Shown piece by piece: positions 1 through 7,691 of a stretch of 9,314 nt of DNA; position 1 is the first letter of the stretch, and each line of letters starts with the position of its first letter. The stretch comes from Chloroflexota bacterium (lineage in GTDB: Bacteria; Chloroflexota; Dehalococcoidia; SAR202; UBA826). The position numbers were made by a program, and so were the translations under genes. The DNA lies in NCBI GenBank assembly GCA_002696685.1, contig NZSI01000031.1, positions 1-9,314 on the forward strand, in the 5' to 3' direction. The notes beneath the pieces were generated by a model. The model had not been told where the DNA came from and did no database searches. It saw only the letters and a list, made by a program, of their open reading frames with translations.

Positions 1-2
1 CA

Positions 3-2681
3 GATTTAGATGTTGCTAAGTATGATTTTGAACAAGCTGAACATGGTCACGGTGATTTGGCTTCAACAAAAAAAGAATATGAAAAATTATCTCAGTTAAC
101 ATCTTCGAGTAAACTAGAAGCTGAGATTATTTCTAGCAAGTTAGAGACTGCTAATAATGAACTAAAATTTATTCGCCAGTCATTAAAAACAGCTAACGAT
201 GCTATTTCAGCTATTGCAAGAAATAAAAATTTACTAGAAAGAAAACTTTCAAAAATTGATCCTGAAGCCATGTCATTCTCAAATAAAATTGCAAATATTA
301 TTAGAGATGTTCCAGTACTTGATTTTATTGATCCATATTATGAGGTCAAGCAAGTTGTAGTAAATGATTTAGATGAAGACTTGGTCTATATGGGTATGCC
401 TAAAGTTGATCGATGTATGACTTGCCATATGGGTATTGATAAAAAAGGTTTTGAGAATCAACCACAGCCCTATACAACCCATCCAAGATTGGATGAGTTC
501 GTTGGCGAATCCTCAGCTCATCCAATGAGTCTATATGGGTGTACATCCTGCCATGGAGGTCGTGGCCGCGGTACTGGCTTCACTTCATCAGTCCATATGC
601 CTCAAAATGAGGAACAGGCTCATGAGTGGGAAAAGAAGTATAATTGGGAAGCCTTGCATCATTGGGAAGATAAAATGCTTCCCTTACAATATACGGAAGC
701 AGGGTGTTATAAATGCCATAGTGGTAATATGCCTATTAAAGGAGCGGAAACGCTAAGTCTAGGACTTGCAACATTTGAAAAATCCGGTTGTTATTCTTGT
801 CACGAAATGGATCGCTGGGTAGAAGCGTCTAAACCTGGCCCTAGTCTCTATAAAATGGCTTCTAAAACAACTCGAGATTGGTCTTATCGCTGGATTATGG
901 AGCCAAGGAGTTTCCGGCATAATACGTGGATGCCACATTTTTTTAAAAAAGGGAACAATAGCTCACCTGATGACCTTGTACGTACAGAGCAAGAGGTATT
1001 GGCTATGACAGAATATTTATTTGAAAATTCAATAGAATATTCTCAAAAGAAGATCCCTTCAGAAGGTGACTCCGATAATGGTCGTTTATTGGTGTCATCC
1101 TATGGATGTATGGGATGTCACCAAATAGAACCAACTCCAAATCCTGACTATGAGTCCTCTATTCAAGCTCTTCGGGTTGAACAAGGCCCAAACTTGATAG
1201 GCCTTGGATCTAAGACTAATAAGCAATGGTTATTTAATTGGTTAAAAAATCCTTACAGTTATCATCCTGACACCAAGATGCCCAATTTGCGATTGTCTGA
1301 TAAAGAAGCTACTGATATTGCCGCTTATTTAATTAAGGATAAAAATATAACTTTTGATAGCACTGAGATTCCCAAACCTAATAATGATATTCTTAATAAA
1401 ATTTCATCCGATTTTTTATCCCAAATCTATACTTCTAATCAGGTCGAGAAAAAATTGTCAAATATGACAATTCAAGAAAAACAAATATACTCAGGTGAAA
1501 AACTTATTGGACATTATGGTTGCTACTCATGTCATAATATAGATGGTTTTGAAAATAAAAAACCTATTGGAATTTCTCTGAATTATGAAGGTAGTAAATT
1601 AATCTCTAAACTAGATTTTGGTTTGTGGCACGAAAAAATACCACATACTAAGTGGGATTGGTTTTACAATAAGATAAATAAACCTGAAATATTTGATTTA
1701 ATTCCAAAAGAAGACGGTAGCGTTACAGTTAAGAAGCTAAAACCATTGGAAAAATCACGTATGCCACATTATGGCTTGAATGATAAAGAGATAACTTCGT
1801 TGGTTACACTAATCATGGGACTTGTTAATGATGAAATCCCTGAATCTAAACTACCAGAAAAAACTCCTGCCTTTGTAGCTGTTTCCAAAGGTGAACAGTT
1901 TATTCATACAAATAATTGTTTAGGGTGTCATAAAATAGATGGAGAGGGTGGAGCTATTTGGCCATCAACTGCAGAATGGTTAAAAGAAGTAGCTGACCAG
2001 ACCAATGCAGAAGACATGAGTTTGGTACAGAGTTTTAGTCCTCCCTTGCTTAATACCCAAGGGCGAAAAACACAACCTCAATGGCTATTAAACTGGTTCA
2101 AAAATATAAGTATGGTTCGGCCACATCTTCAGGCCAGAATGCCAAGCTTTGACTATACTGATGAAGAGTGGAATAAGGTAATCGCATATTTTCAATATAA
2201 AGATAAGTTATCATTGACCTATGAAAATCCTCATCAGTTTACTCTTAATTCCGAATCGTATAAGGCAGGTCAGATAATTCAAGAGATGGGGGCATGTAAC
2301 AATTGCCATTTTTATGGTGATGAGAAGCCGAAACAGGCAGCTTTGACTTGGGCACCTAACTTGGTACTTAGCAAAGAACGGCTTCGGCCTGAATGGCTCA
2401 TTGAATGGTATACCGATCCTCAGAAAATAATGCCTGGAACTAAGATGCCTGCTCCTTACATCCCCACGGAAGAACCGGTGAGTTCCGTACGCGAAGTCTG
2501 GGGTTCAGAAGTAGCTAATCTAATGGGTGATAGCACTCGTTTGTACACTACTCTGATTGATTGGAAGTGGGGTTTAGAAGGACCTAAAGATGTATCTGCT
2601 ATTGTAAGGCAGCATCTTGAGAGAGAGGGCTATGGTTTTATTATTGAAGAGGATGATGATTGGGGTGATGAAGACTGGTAA
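3..2681 (+). CDS. Octaheme c-type cytochrome with N-terminal coiled coil (5' end outside window)
   Basis: The frame is open to the left edge, so the true start and any signal or anchor helix lie upstream; the TTG at 57 is just a Leu codon. Counting that codon as residue 1, residues 1-85 are Lys/Glu/Leu-rich and coiled-coil-like. Eight CxxCH heme sites follow, with first Cys at 120, 162, 217, 245, 351, 489, 621 and 747. The first three have no Met-Pro partner and sit among many His (142, 155, 180, 189, 201, 202), suggesting a bis-His triheme module. The last five are each followed by a Met-Pro (Met292, 408, 569, 695, 797), as in monoheme cytochrome c domains. The protein is therefore probably a periplasmic electron wire, perhaps tied to a quinol-oxidising bc-type complex (inference). 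It ends in the acidic tail EEDDDWGDEDW, nearly shared with CoxB. I do not recognise a named gene. Heme content is clear; partner and role are not. Confidence 0.93.
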   Translation, partial: DLDVAKYDFEQAEHGHGDLASTKKEYEKLSQLTSSSKLEAEIISSKLETANNELKFIRQSLKTANDAISAIARNKNLLERKLSKIDPEAMSFSNKIANIIRDVPVLDFIDPYYEVKQVVVNDLDEDLVYMGMPKVDRCMTCHMGIDKKGFENQPQPYTTHPRLDEFVGESSAHPMSLYGCTSCHGGRGRGTGFTSSVHMPQNEEQAHEWEKKYNWEALHHWEDKMLPLQYTEAGCYKCHSGNMPIKGAETLSLGLATFEKSGCYSCHEMDRWVEASKPGPSLYKMASKTTRDWSYRWIMEPRSFRHNTWMPHFFKKGNNSSPDDLVRTEQEVLAMTEYLFENSIEYSQKKIPSEGDSDNGRLLVSSYGCMGCHQIEPTPNPDYESSIQALRVEQGPNLIGLGSKTNKQWLFNWLKNPYSYHPDTKMPNLRLSDKEATDIAAYLIKDKNITFDSTEIPKPNNDILNKISSDFLSQIYTSNQVEKKLSNMTIQEKQIYSGEKLIGHYGCYSCHNIDGFENKKPIGISLNYEGSKLISKLDFGLWHEKIPHTKWDWFYNKINKPEIFDLIPKEDGSVTVKKLKPLEKSRMPHYGLNDKEITSLVTLIMGLVNDEIPESKLPEKTPAFVAVSKGEQFIHTNNCLGCHKIDGEGGAIWPSTAEWLKEVADQTNAEDMSLVQSFSPPLLNTQGRKTQPQWLLNWFKNISMVRPHLQARMPSFDYTDEEWNKVIAYFQYKDKLSLTYENPHQFTLNSESYKAGQIIQEMGACNNCHFYGDEKPKQAALTWAPNLVLSKERLRPEWLIEWYTDPQKIMPGTKMPAPYIPTEEPVSSVREVWGSEVANLMGDSTRLYTTLIDWKWGLEGPKDVSAIVRQHLEREGYGFIIEEDDDWGDEDW
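2646..2678 (+). other. Acidic-tryptophan C-terminal tail of the octaheme cytochrome
   Basis: The last eleven residues before the TAA stop read EEDDDWGDEDW. The tail follows a normal-looking sequence and resembles no cytochrome c fold element. It matches the C-terminus of CoxB (8746-8784) in composition, order and position. Asp codons here are mostly GAT, unlike the GAC-rich CoxB tail, so similarity is at the protein level. Function is unknown; a docking or sorting peptide is inferred. Confidence 0.85.
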
Positions 2682-2701
2682 AATCTAAATAAAATTGAAT
2701 T

Positions 2702-2737
2702 AAACCCTGTTCGCATCTTAGTGGAACGGGGTTTTTT
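2702..2737 (+). terminator. Rho-independent terminator after the octaheme cytochrome gene
   Basis: An 11-bp stem pairs 2702-2712 (AAACCCTGTTC) with 2724-2734 (GAACGGGGTTT), with one T-G wobble. The loop is 11 bases and a T run extends to 2737. It starts 20 bases after the stop codon and separates the cytochrome unit from the dehydrogenase gene. Confidence 0.85.
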
Positions 2738-2757
2738 ATTTATATTCATAATCAATT

Positions 2758-3858
2758 ATGAAGCCCCGAGCCGCTATTCTGTACGATTTAAACACTACTT
2801 TTAAAATATCTGAGATAGATCTTCAATCGCCAAAAGAAAACGAAGTTTTGGTTAAAATGAGTGCTGTTGGGGTTTGCCATAGTGATTGGCATTTATTGAC
2901 TGGAGATACTACACATGCCTTGCCGTTGGTTCCGGGACATGAAGGTTGTGGCAATGTTGAGGAAATTGGAAAAAATGTGACACGAGTAAAAAAAGGAGAT
3001 AAGATTGCTTTGAATTGGGCCCCTAATTGCGGGAAATGTTTTTATTGTAATAATGCTCGACCCAGTCTTTGTGAATCGTATACAGATTTTATTTGGAATG
3101 GATATTTGATGGATGGCACTACCAGGATGTCTATTAATGGGAAACCACTGTATCATTATTGTGCACTTTCTTGTCTATCAGAATATGCAGTTGTACCCGA
3201 AGCTTCTTGTGTAAAAATGCCAAATGAGATTCCAGATGATGTTGTTGCTTTGATTGGATGCGCAGTGACAACGGGTGTCGGTTCAACTTTGAATACGGTT
3301 CAAATTAAGAAAGATGATACTGTAGCTGTATTAGGTGCTGGAGGTGTAGGACTCAGTACAATAATGGGTGCTGCATATGCTGGTGCCAGCCAAATTATTG
3401 CCATTGATATTGTTTCGGGGAAAGAAATAATTGCAAGAAAAGTAGGGGCAACTGATTTTTTGCTTTCTAGTCAGGAAACAATAAAACAAATTAATTCTAT
3501 AACAAATAATTGTGGGGTTGATTATGCTTTCGAAGCAGTAGGTATACCTAAACTTCAAGAATTAGCTTTTGAAATTGTCCGTCCAGGTGGAACTCTAATC
3601 TTATCTGGAATTACACCTATGGGATCCAAGACAAATTTTTCTGGAGCTATTCTAACTCGGCAAGAAAAGACGGTCAAAGGATCTTACTATGGTAGTTCAG
3701 ACACAAGTCGTGATTTTCATAAATATGCTGATTTATTTCTAGCTGGAAAACTTCCAATTGATAAAATGATTTCTCGGTCTTATAATTTAGATCAGATTAA
3801 TGAGGCCTACACAGATATGTTAAGCAGTAAAGGTGGTCGAGGAATCATTCGATTATAA
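2758..3858 (+). CDS. Zinc-dependent alcohol dehydrogenase (MDR superfamily)
   Basis: This 366-residue protein is full length for the zinc alcohol dehydrogenase family (AdhC/class III-like, COG1062 style). It would oxidise an alcohol, or reduce an aldehyde, with NAD(H) in the cytoplasm. Catalytic zinc ligands are visible as Cys40 (GVCHSD), His61 (GHEG) and Cys168. Four structural zinc cysteines are at 91, 94, 97 and 105. The Rossmann motif GAGGVG is at 193-198, and Asp217 after the second strand favours NAD over NADP. The substrate cannot be told; formaldehyde-glutathione adducts are possible but unproven. An in-frame TAA at 2749-2751 limits the start, and the next Met (34) would cut into the catalytic domain, so the ATG at 2758 is needed. 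No Shine-Dalgarno sequence precedes it, and only 20 bases separate it from the upstream terminator. It stands alone between two terminators, and a link to respiration is not evident. Confidence 0.93.
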   Translation: MKPRAAILYDLNTTFKISEIDLQSPKENEVLVKMSAVGVCHSDWHLLTGDTTHALPLVPGHEGCGNVEEIGKNVTRVKKGDKIALNWAPNCGKCFYCNNARPSLCESYTDFIWNGYLMDGTTRMSINGKPLYHYCALSCLSEYAVVPEASCVKMPNEIPDDVVALIGCAVTTGVGSTLNTVQIKKDDTVAVLGAGGVGLSTIMGAAYAGASQIIAIDIVSGKEIIARKVGATDFLLSSQETIKQINSITNNCGVDYAFEAVGIPKLQELAFEIVRPGGTLILSGITPMGSKTNFSGAILTRQEKTVKGSYYGSSDTSRDFHKYADLFLAGKLPIDKMISRSYNLDQINEAYTDMLSSKGGRGIIRL

Positions 3859-3874
3859 TATATTTTAACCAGTA

Positions 3875-3913
3875 TAAATAATAAAGCCCCAATTATAGGG
3901 GCTTTATTATTTA
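3875..3913. terminator. Bidirectional terminator between convergent genes
   Basis: A perfect 16-bp inverted repeat pairs 3875-3890 with 3898-3913 around a 7-base loop. The core is AAAGCCCC/GGGGCTTT and the outer arms are A/T-rich, so the structure has a U-tract in both directions. It lies between the stop of the dehydrogenase gene (+) and the stop of the copper-protein gene (-) and can end transcription of both. Confidence 0.92.
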
Positions 3914-3932
3914 AAGATAGAAACTCGCGTTA

Positions 3933-4634
3933 TTATTTCTTTTTTGGTCGCTCAAAAGTAAAATTTAATGTAGCCTTACCTCCTTTAACCGTAACATCCT
4001 GAGATAGAGTCCTTTTATTAAATTTCTCTTGCCAAGCAACTGCTTTGTATGTTCCATCAGGTACATTTTTTATGCTAAATGATCCATCTGAACCAGTTAC
4101 CGCAAAGTATGGATGATCAAAAACCTGAGCATAACTTTTCATCCAAGGATGTACATCGCATTTAACGACAAATACATCTTCAGCTTTGTCAAATGTTACT
4201 GTTTTTTCTTTTAATGATTTAGGCATTCCAAAATTGAATTCACGATTAACCTTTGGTAGACCGTGAATATTATGCATGGTAGCATCACTATTTAATATTT
4301 TTAAGGGTTGACCTGCTTGTAAACCAATCACATGGGGTGAGTAAACGCAACCATTTTGATCTAAAGTTTCTGGTTCAGTAGGTGCTTTACCACTATAAGT
4401 GACCCCTTTCAAATAAACTATGACGTTTGCAAGATTTCCATCAGCGTCAACTATAAATGATTCTGCCTTTGCAGCTTCTTTGTGTGAAGCAGCACAGACA
4501 GGATCTGCATCCATACGGAGGCGTTTTGCTTTTGGTGCTTTTCCTATATAGTTAACACGGCCTGTAACCTCTCCTGCAAAAACAGTGCTAACTGCTACAC
4601 AGGTTATTAAGACCAAGTTCATTATTTTGCGCAT
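3933..4634 (-). CDS. Exported type 1 copper (cupredoxin-like) protein with C-terminal regulatory-like beta domain
   Basis: The 233-residue product starts with a signal peptide (Arg-Lys, hydrophobic stretch to about 18, likely cleavage after VFA at 20), so it is periplasmic. Residues about 100-172 form a plastocyanin-like fold. Candidate copper ligands are His121 or His124, Cys159, His162 and Met165; the Cys-x2-His-x2-Met spacing is that of amicyanin-type blue copper proteins. Residues about 175-215 (DGSFSIKNVPDGTY) look like a carboxypeptidase-regulatory-like beta domain. Cys47 and Cys96 could form a disulfide. The probable role is a one-electron carrier or copper-binding factor. The ATG at 4634 has a strong Shine-Dalgarno, AGGAGA (complement of 4641-4646), six bases upstream. 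The gene is divergent from the oxidase operon across a shared upstream region, which hints at a joint role (inference). It ends in a basic tail (RPKKK). Confidence 0.88.
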   Translation of the reverse strand: MRKIMNLVLITCVAVSTVFAGEVTGRVNYIGKAPKAKRLRMDADPVCAASHKEAAKAESFIVDADGNLANVIVYLKGVTYSGKAPTEPETLDQNGCVYSPHVIGLQAGQPLKILNSDATMHNIHGLPKVNREFNFGMPKSLKEKTVTFDKAEDVFVVKCDVHPWMKSYAQVFDHPYFAVTGSDGSFSIKNVPDGTYKAVAWQEKFNKRTLSQDVTVKGGKATLNFTFERPKKK

Positions 4635-4888
4635 ATTAATTCTCCTGCTATTTATATAAATTCAATGTCTAAAAGAGACACATAATTTAATCCTTCAATC
4701 CTGCCTTTAACAAGAAACTTACTTCAGTTAACATTGGCTAATTGAACTTTTTAATAGAAAAGTGGAAAATATTATCAAAATCGCAACTTAAGTATTTGTT
4801 CATTTTAATTAATGAGGACTAAGTTTCGCACTTATTTTAATTCAATTTATTAAATAATAACTAATTTAGATTAATTCAGGAATCTTTA
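4635..4888. promoter_or_regulatory. Divergent intergenic region between copper-protein gene and cox operon
   Basis: This 254-base, very AT-rich stretch has no convincing coding frame and must hold promoters for both directions. Ribosome sites lie at its ends: AGGAGA for the minus gene and AGGAAT (4878-4883) for coxA. Small symmetric elements are TTTATATAAA at 4651-4660 and TGTCT-5-AGACA at 4666-4680. No -35/-10 pair is good enough to place a promoter, because A/T runs give many weak -10 matches. The coxA leader could be long. Confidence 0.6.
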
Positions 4889-6604
4889 ATGAGTACTGAC
4901 CACCATAAAGAGAGCTTTTTAACAAAGTACATTTTCTCTACTGATCATAAAATTATTGGTCTACAATATGGAATCACATCGCTAGTGTGGCTCCTTTTTG
5001 GTTTTATGCTGATGATGATTATGAGATATCAATTAGCTTATCCGGAAAGTCCTATTCCATTTGTTGGTGCATTATTGGGTGAGAGTGGAATTCTTCCCTC
5101 TGAAATGTATAATTCATTGGGAGCTATGCATGGAACTATAATGATTTTTTTAGGTGTTGTTCCTTTGGCTTTTGGTGCATTTGGTAATTACTTCTTACCC
5201 TTGCAGATTGGTACTATTGATATGGCATTTCCAAAATTGAATGCTGCATCTTATTGGATTTATTTCCTTGGGTCTGTTGTGATGGTTATTGGTTTTTTTG
5301 TTCCTGGTGGCGCTGCGAACTCAGGCTGGACATCCTATCCACCATTGGCTGATATTGCCACCATGGGACAGACTGTCTGGTTATTTGGAATGGTATTTCT
5401 AATCACCTCATCTTTATTAGGCTCAGTTAATATTTTGGTAACTGTCATCCAACTTCGAGCAGAAGGAATGACTTGGATGAAACTCCCAATTTTTACATGG
5501 ACACAGTTTATTACTGCATTCCTTTTACTTTTGGCATTTCCACCATTAGAAGCGGCTGGTATATTGCAATTAATGGATCGCTTGGTCGGAACTAGTTTTT
5601 TTATGCCAAGTGGATTGGTTGTTTCTGGAGAAATACTAAAATATACAGGAGGTGGAAGTCCATTACTTTGGCAGCACCTTTTCTGGTTCCTTGCACATCC
5701 GGAAGTTTATGTATTGATCTTACCTGCATTTGGAATTGTAACCGAAATTGTTGCCAATAATACCCGTAAACCCATATGGGGTTATAAATCTATGGTTTAT
5801 GCGATGGTATTTTTAGGTTTCATGTCTTTCATTGTTTGGGCGCACCATATGTATTTAACGGGAATGGGAACATCAATAGGTGCTTTCTTCCAAACTACCA
5901 CAATGATTATTTCAATCCCATCTGTGGTAATCTTAACAACATTATTTCTTTCTCTTTGGGGCGGGTCAATTCGATTTAATACACCTATGTTATTTGCACT
6001 TGGATTCATTCCTATGTTTGGTATCGGTGGATTAACCGGACTTCCACTAGGTTTGGCTGCTGCAGATATTCACCTCCATGACACATATTATGTTATCGGC
6101 CATTTCCACTATGTAGTCGCCCCAGGTACTATCTTTGCTCTATTTGCGGGAATATATTACTGGTTTCCAAAAATGACAGGGAAAAGGACCAACGAAACAT
6201 TAGGTAAACTTCATTTTTTCTTTTCGTTTATTTTTATGAATGGTGTTTTCATGCCTATGTTTGTTCAAGGGTTGGCTGGTGTATCGCGTCGTCTTTGGGA
6301 TGGGGGCGAAATCTATGCCCATGCGGCTGATGTTCTTTACTTGAATGAAGTCATGTCAGTTTCGGCTTGGCTACTAGGTCTGACTCAGATCTTTTTTATT
6401 GCTAATATGATCATCAGTTTATGCGGGAAAAAAACCGGTGAAGTAAATCCTTGGGGTGCAACAACAATCGAGTGGACGGATACAACATCCCCTCCATTGG
6501 CTCATGGTAATTTTGAAATAGTGCCAAGTGTTTATCGCGGGCCTTATGAATACAATGTGCCCGGCGCTGACAAAGATTTTACACCTCAAAGTGAGAAGGG
6601 TTAA
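4889..6604 (+). CDS. coxA: Cytochrome c oxidase subunit I (A-family heme-copper oxygen reductase)
   Basis: The 571-residue, roughly 12-helix membrane protein carries the whole catalytic set. Heme a ligands are His81 and His407, the heme a3 ligand is His405, and CuB ligands are His270, His319 and His320. Tyr274 in HPEVY is the His-Tyr cross-link residue and Glu272 is the proton gate. It reduces O2 to water at the heme a3-CuB site and pumps protons. D-channel residues Asn100 (FGNYF), Asp111 and Asn118 are present. The K-channel is altered: in an ungapped match to Paracoccus helix VIII (Pro344 to Trp357-Gly-Gly), the usual Lys354 is Ile348 and Thr351 is Ser345. This is an A1-type gate with an unusual K-path. 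The ATG has AGGAAT five bases upstream. It heads the operon; coxC starts five bases after its stop. Confidence 0.97.
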   Translation: MSTDHHKESFLTKYIFSTDHKIIGLQYGITSLVWLLFGFMLMMIMRYQLAYPESPIPFVGALLGESGILPSEMYNSLGAMHGTIMIFLGVVPLAFGAFGNYFLPLQIGTIDMAFPKLNAASYWIYFLGSVVMVIGFFVPGGAANSGWTSYPPLADIATMGQTVWLFGMVFLITSSLLGSVNILVTVIQLRAEGMTWMKLPIFTWTQFITAFLLLLAFPPLEAAGILQLMDRLVGTSFFMPSGLVVSGEILKYTGGGSPLLWQHLFWFLAHPEVYVLILPAFGIVTEIVANNTRKPIWGYKSMVYAMVFLGFMSFIVWAHHMYLTGMGTSIGAFFQTTTMIISIPSVVILTTLFLSLWGGSIRFNTPMLFALGFIPMFGIGGLTGLPLGLAAADIHLHDTYYVIGHFHYVVAPGTIFALFAGIYYWFPKMTGKRTNETLGKLHFFFSFIFMNGVFMPMFVQGLAGVSRRLWDGGEIYAHAADVLYLNEVMSVSAWLLGLTQIFFIANMIISLCGKKTGEVNPWGATTIEWTDTTSPPLAHGNFEIVPSVYRGPYEYNVPGADKDFTPQSEKG

Positions 6605-6609
6605 GTTTT

Positions 6610-7200
6610 ATGGATATCCCATATACTGTTAAAGATAGACCTGATACTGGTCTTTACAATGGGAAATTAGGTGTCTGGCTTTTTTTAGCTTCAGAAGTCA
6701 TGCTATTTGGTGGTTTATTTTCTGCATACATTTTTTTGCGTACTGGCGTTGATACATGGCCTAGCGGTGCTGATATTTTAAATGTTCCCCTTGCAACATT
6801 GAACACCTTGTTTCTTATTACCTCATCAGTGACTATGGTCATGAGTTGGGCGTCATTAAAACTAAAGGATTTAGCTAAGTTTAAATTGTATGCCGGGTTG
6901 ACTTTGCTTCTTGCATGTGCTTTCCTTGTAGTGAAATACTTTGAATATACACATAAATTTCACGTTGGGTTATTTCCATCAACCAATACTTTCTTAGGAA
7001 TTTATTTTACAATGACTGGCTTACATGTACTCCATATTATTGGTGGAATAATTGTGATTTTTTACTTTTGGATGCCTGGTTCAAAAATGTGGGAAAGTGA
7101 TCCGGAGAGATTTACTAATCGTATTGAAATTGTTGGTCTCTATTGGCACTTTGTTGATTTGGTATGGATTTTCTTATTTCCCGTACTCTACTTATTGTGA
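6610..7200 (+). CDS. coxC: Cytochrome c oxidase subunit III
   Basis: This 196-residue protein has five predicted membrane helices (about 20-43, 62-83, 91-111, 125-153, 173-195). That is the short bacterial form lacking the first two helices of the seven-helix mitochondrial type. Family marks are LASEVMLFGGLFSAY with Glu29, TGLHVLHIIGG (His139, His142), and GLYWHFVDLVWIFLF near the end. Subunit III supports stable turnover and proton uptake into the D-channel of subunit I. The ATG lies five bases after the coxA stop; GAGAAGGG at the end of coxA (6593-6600) is a good ribosome site nine bases upstream. Confidence 0.96.
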   Translation: MDIPYTVKDRPDTGLYNGKLGVWLFLASEVMLFGGLFSAYIFLRTGVDTWPSGADILNVPLATLNTLFLITSSVTMVMSWASLKLKDLAKFKLYAGLTLLLACAFLVVKYFEYTHKFHVGLFPSTNTFLGIYFTMTGLHVLHIIGGIIVIFYFWMPGSKMWESDPERFTNRIEIVGLYWHFVDLVWIFLFPVLYLL

Positions 7201-7210
7201 GAAATATGTT

Positions 7211-7513
7211 ATGGCAGATTTAACTCCAGATCAGGTAAAACATCATGTTAGAATTTATGTCATGGTTTTTGTGGCTTTGGCTTTTTTAACTATTGTTACT
7301 GTAGCAATTTCTTATTTAGACCTTGGTCCAATAGCATCAGTTGCTTTGGCTCTTTTTGTGGCAAGTATTAAAGGTTCACTAGTTGCATGTTATTTTATGC
7401 ATTTAATTGATGAAAAAATCACTATTTATTGGACATTACTTATAACTGTAGCCATGTTCATGGTACTTCTTTTTGTACCACTAAGTACATTGTTGGATCA
7501 TACGCAATATTAA
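7211..7513 (+). CDS. Cytochrome c oxidase subunit IV (small caa3-type/COX4-like subunit)
   Basis: The 100-residue product has three membrane helices (about 15-34, 40-63, 72-95) and the motif SIKGSLVACYFMHL at 52-65. Its Lys plus FMHL signature is typical of bacterial oxidase subunit IV. It is a non-catalytic subunit thought to aid assembly or stability. The frame is open further left to an ATG at 7097, but that start would overlap coxC by about 100 bases and add residues unlike the family. The ATG at 7211, ten bases after the coxC stop, gives the expected length. Its ribosome site is weak (GTGAGA across the coxC stop), so coupling to coxC translation is likely. Confidence 0.88.
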   Translation: MADLTPDQVKHHVRIYVMVFVALAFLTIVTVAISYLDLGPIASVALALFVASIKGSLVACYFMHLIDEKITIYWTLLITVAMFMVLLFVPLSTLLDHTQY

Positions 7514-7514
7514 A

Positions 7515-7691
7515 ATGTCAATTAAATCATTCCATATCGTGTTTATCATTTTGTCCATCGCTATAACCATTTGGTTTGGCATTTGGGAGTGGAATCAATC
7601 TGTTCTTTTTGCAATTATTTCGTTTTTAGCTGGAGCTGGATTGGTGTTCTATGGAATACGAGTCTTTAAAAAATTCAAAACTATTTCCTGA
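7515..7691 (+). CDS. Small two-helix membrane protein in the cox operon, function unknown
   Basis: A 58-residue frame starts with ATG one base after the subunit IV stop and ends in TGA overlapping the next ATG (TGATG at 7689-7693). Two hydrophobic segments, about residues 7-24 and 29-48, are joined by a short Trp-rich turn (WEWNQ). The C-terminus is basic (FKKFK), so both ends are probably cytoplasmic. It has no ribosome site of its own, so translation is presumably coupled. Tight packing between oxidase genes argues that it is real. I do not recognise the family; an accessory subunit or assembly factor is a guess. Confidence 0.75.
   Translation: MSIKSFHIVFIILSIAITIWFGIWEWNQSVLFAIISFLAGAGLVFYGIRVFKKFKTIS

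Noticed and set aside
57..59. TTG at 57 as the start of the multiheme cytochrome
   Set aside because: The frame is open to the window edge and no signal peptide follows 57, though the protein must be exported.
535..756. 73-codon frame inside the multiheme gene
   Set aside because: It is an out-of-frame shadow; the main frame there carries three heme sites.
2893..3558. Minus-strand open frames opposite the dehydrogenase (also 5797-6009, 6654-6842, 8197-8436)
   Set aside because: They lie opposite strongly conserved coding sequence, with no ribosome sites or recognisable motifs.
4666..4680. TGTCT-AAAAG-AGACA inverted repeat as an operator or riboswitch
   Set aside because: Only five base pairs, single copy, in AT-rich sequence; chance is a sufficient explanation.
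4889..6604. CoxA as a nitric oxide reductase because the K-channel Lys is missing
   Set aside because: The cross-linked Tyr274, gate Glu272, D-channel and all metal ligands of an O2 reductase are kept, and a heme A synthase gene is nearby.
7097..7210. Longer subunit IV starting at 7097 inside coxC
   Set aside because: It would overlap coxC by about 100 bases and add an unrelated N-terminus; ATG 7211 gives the family length.
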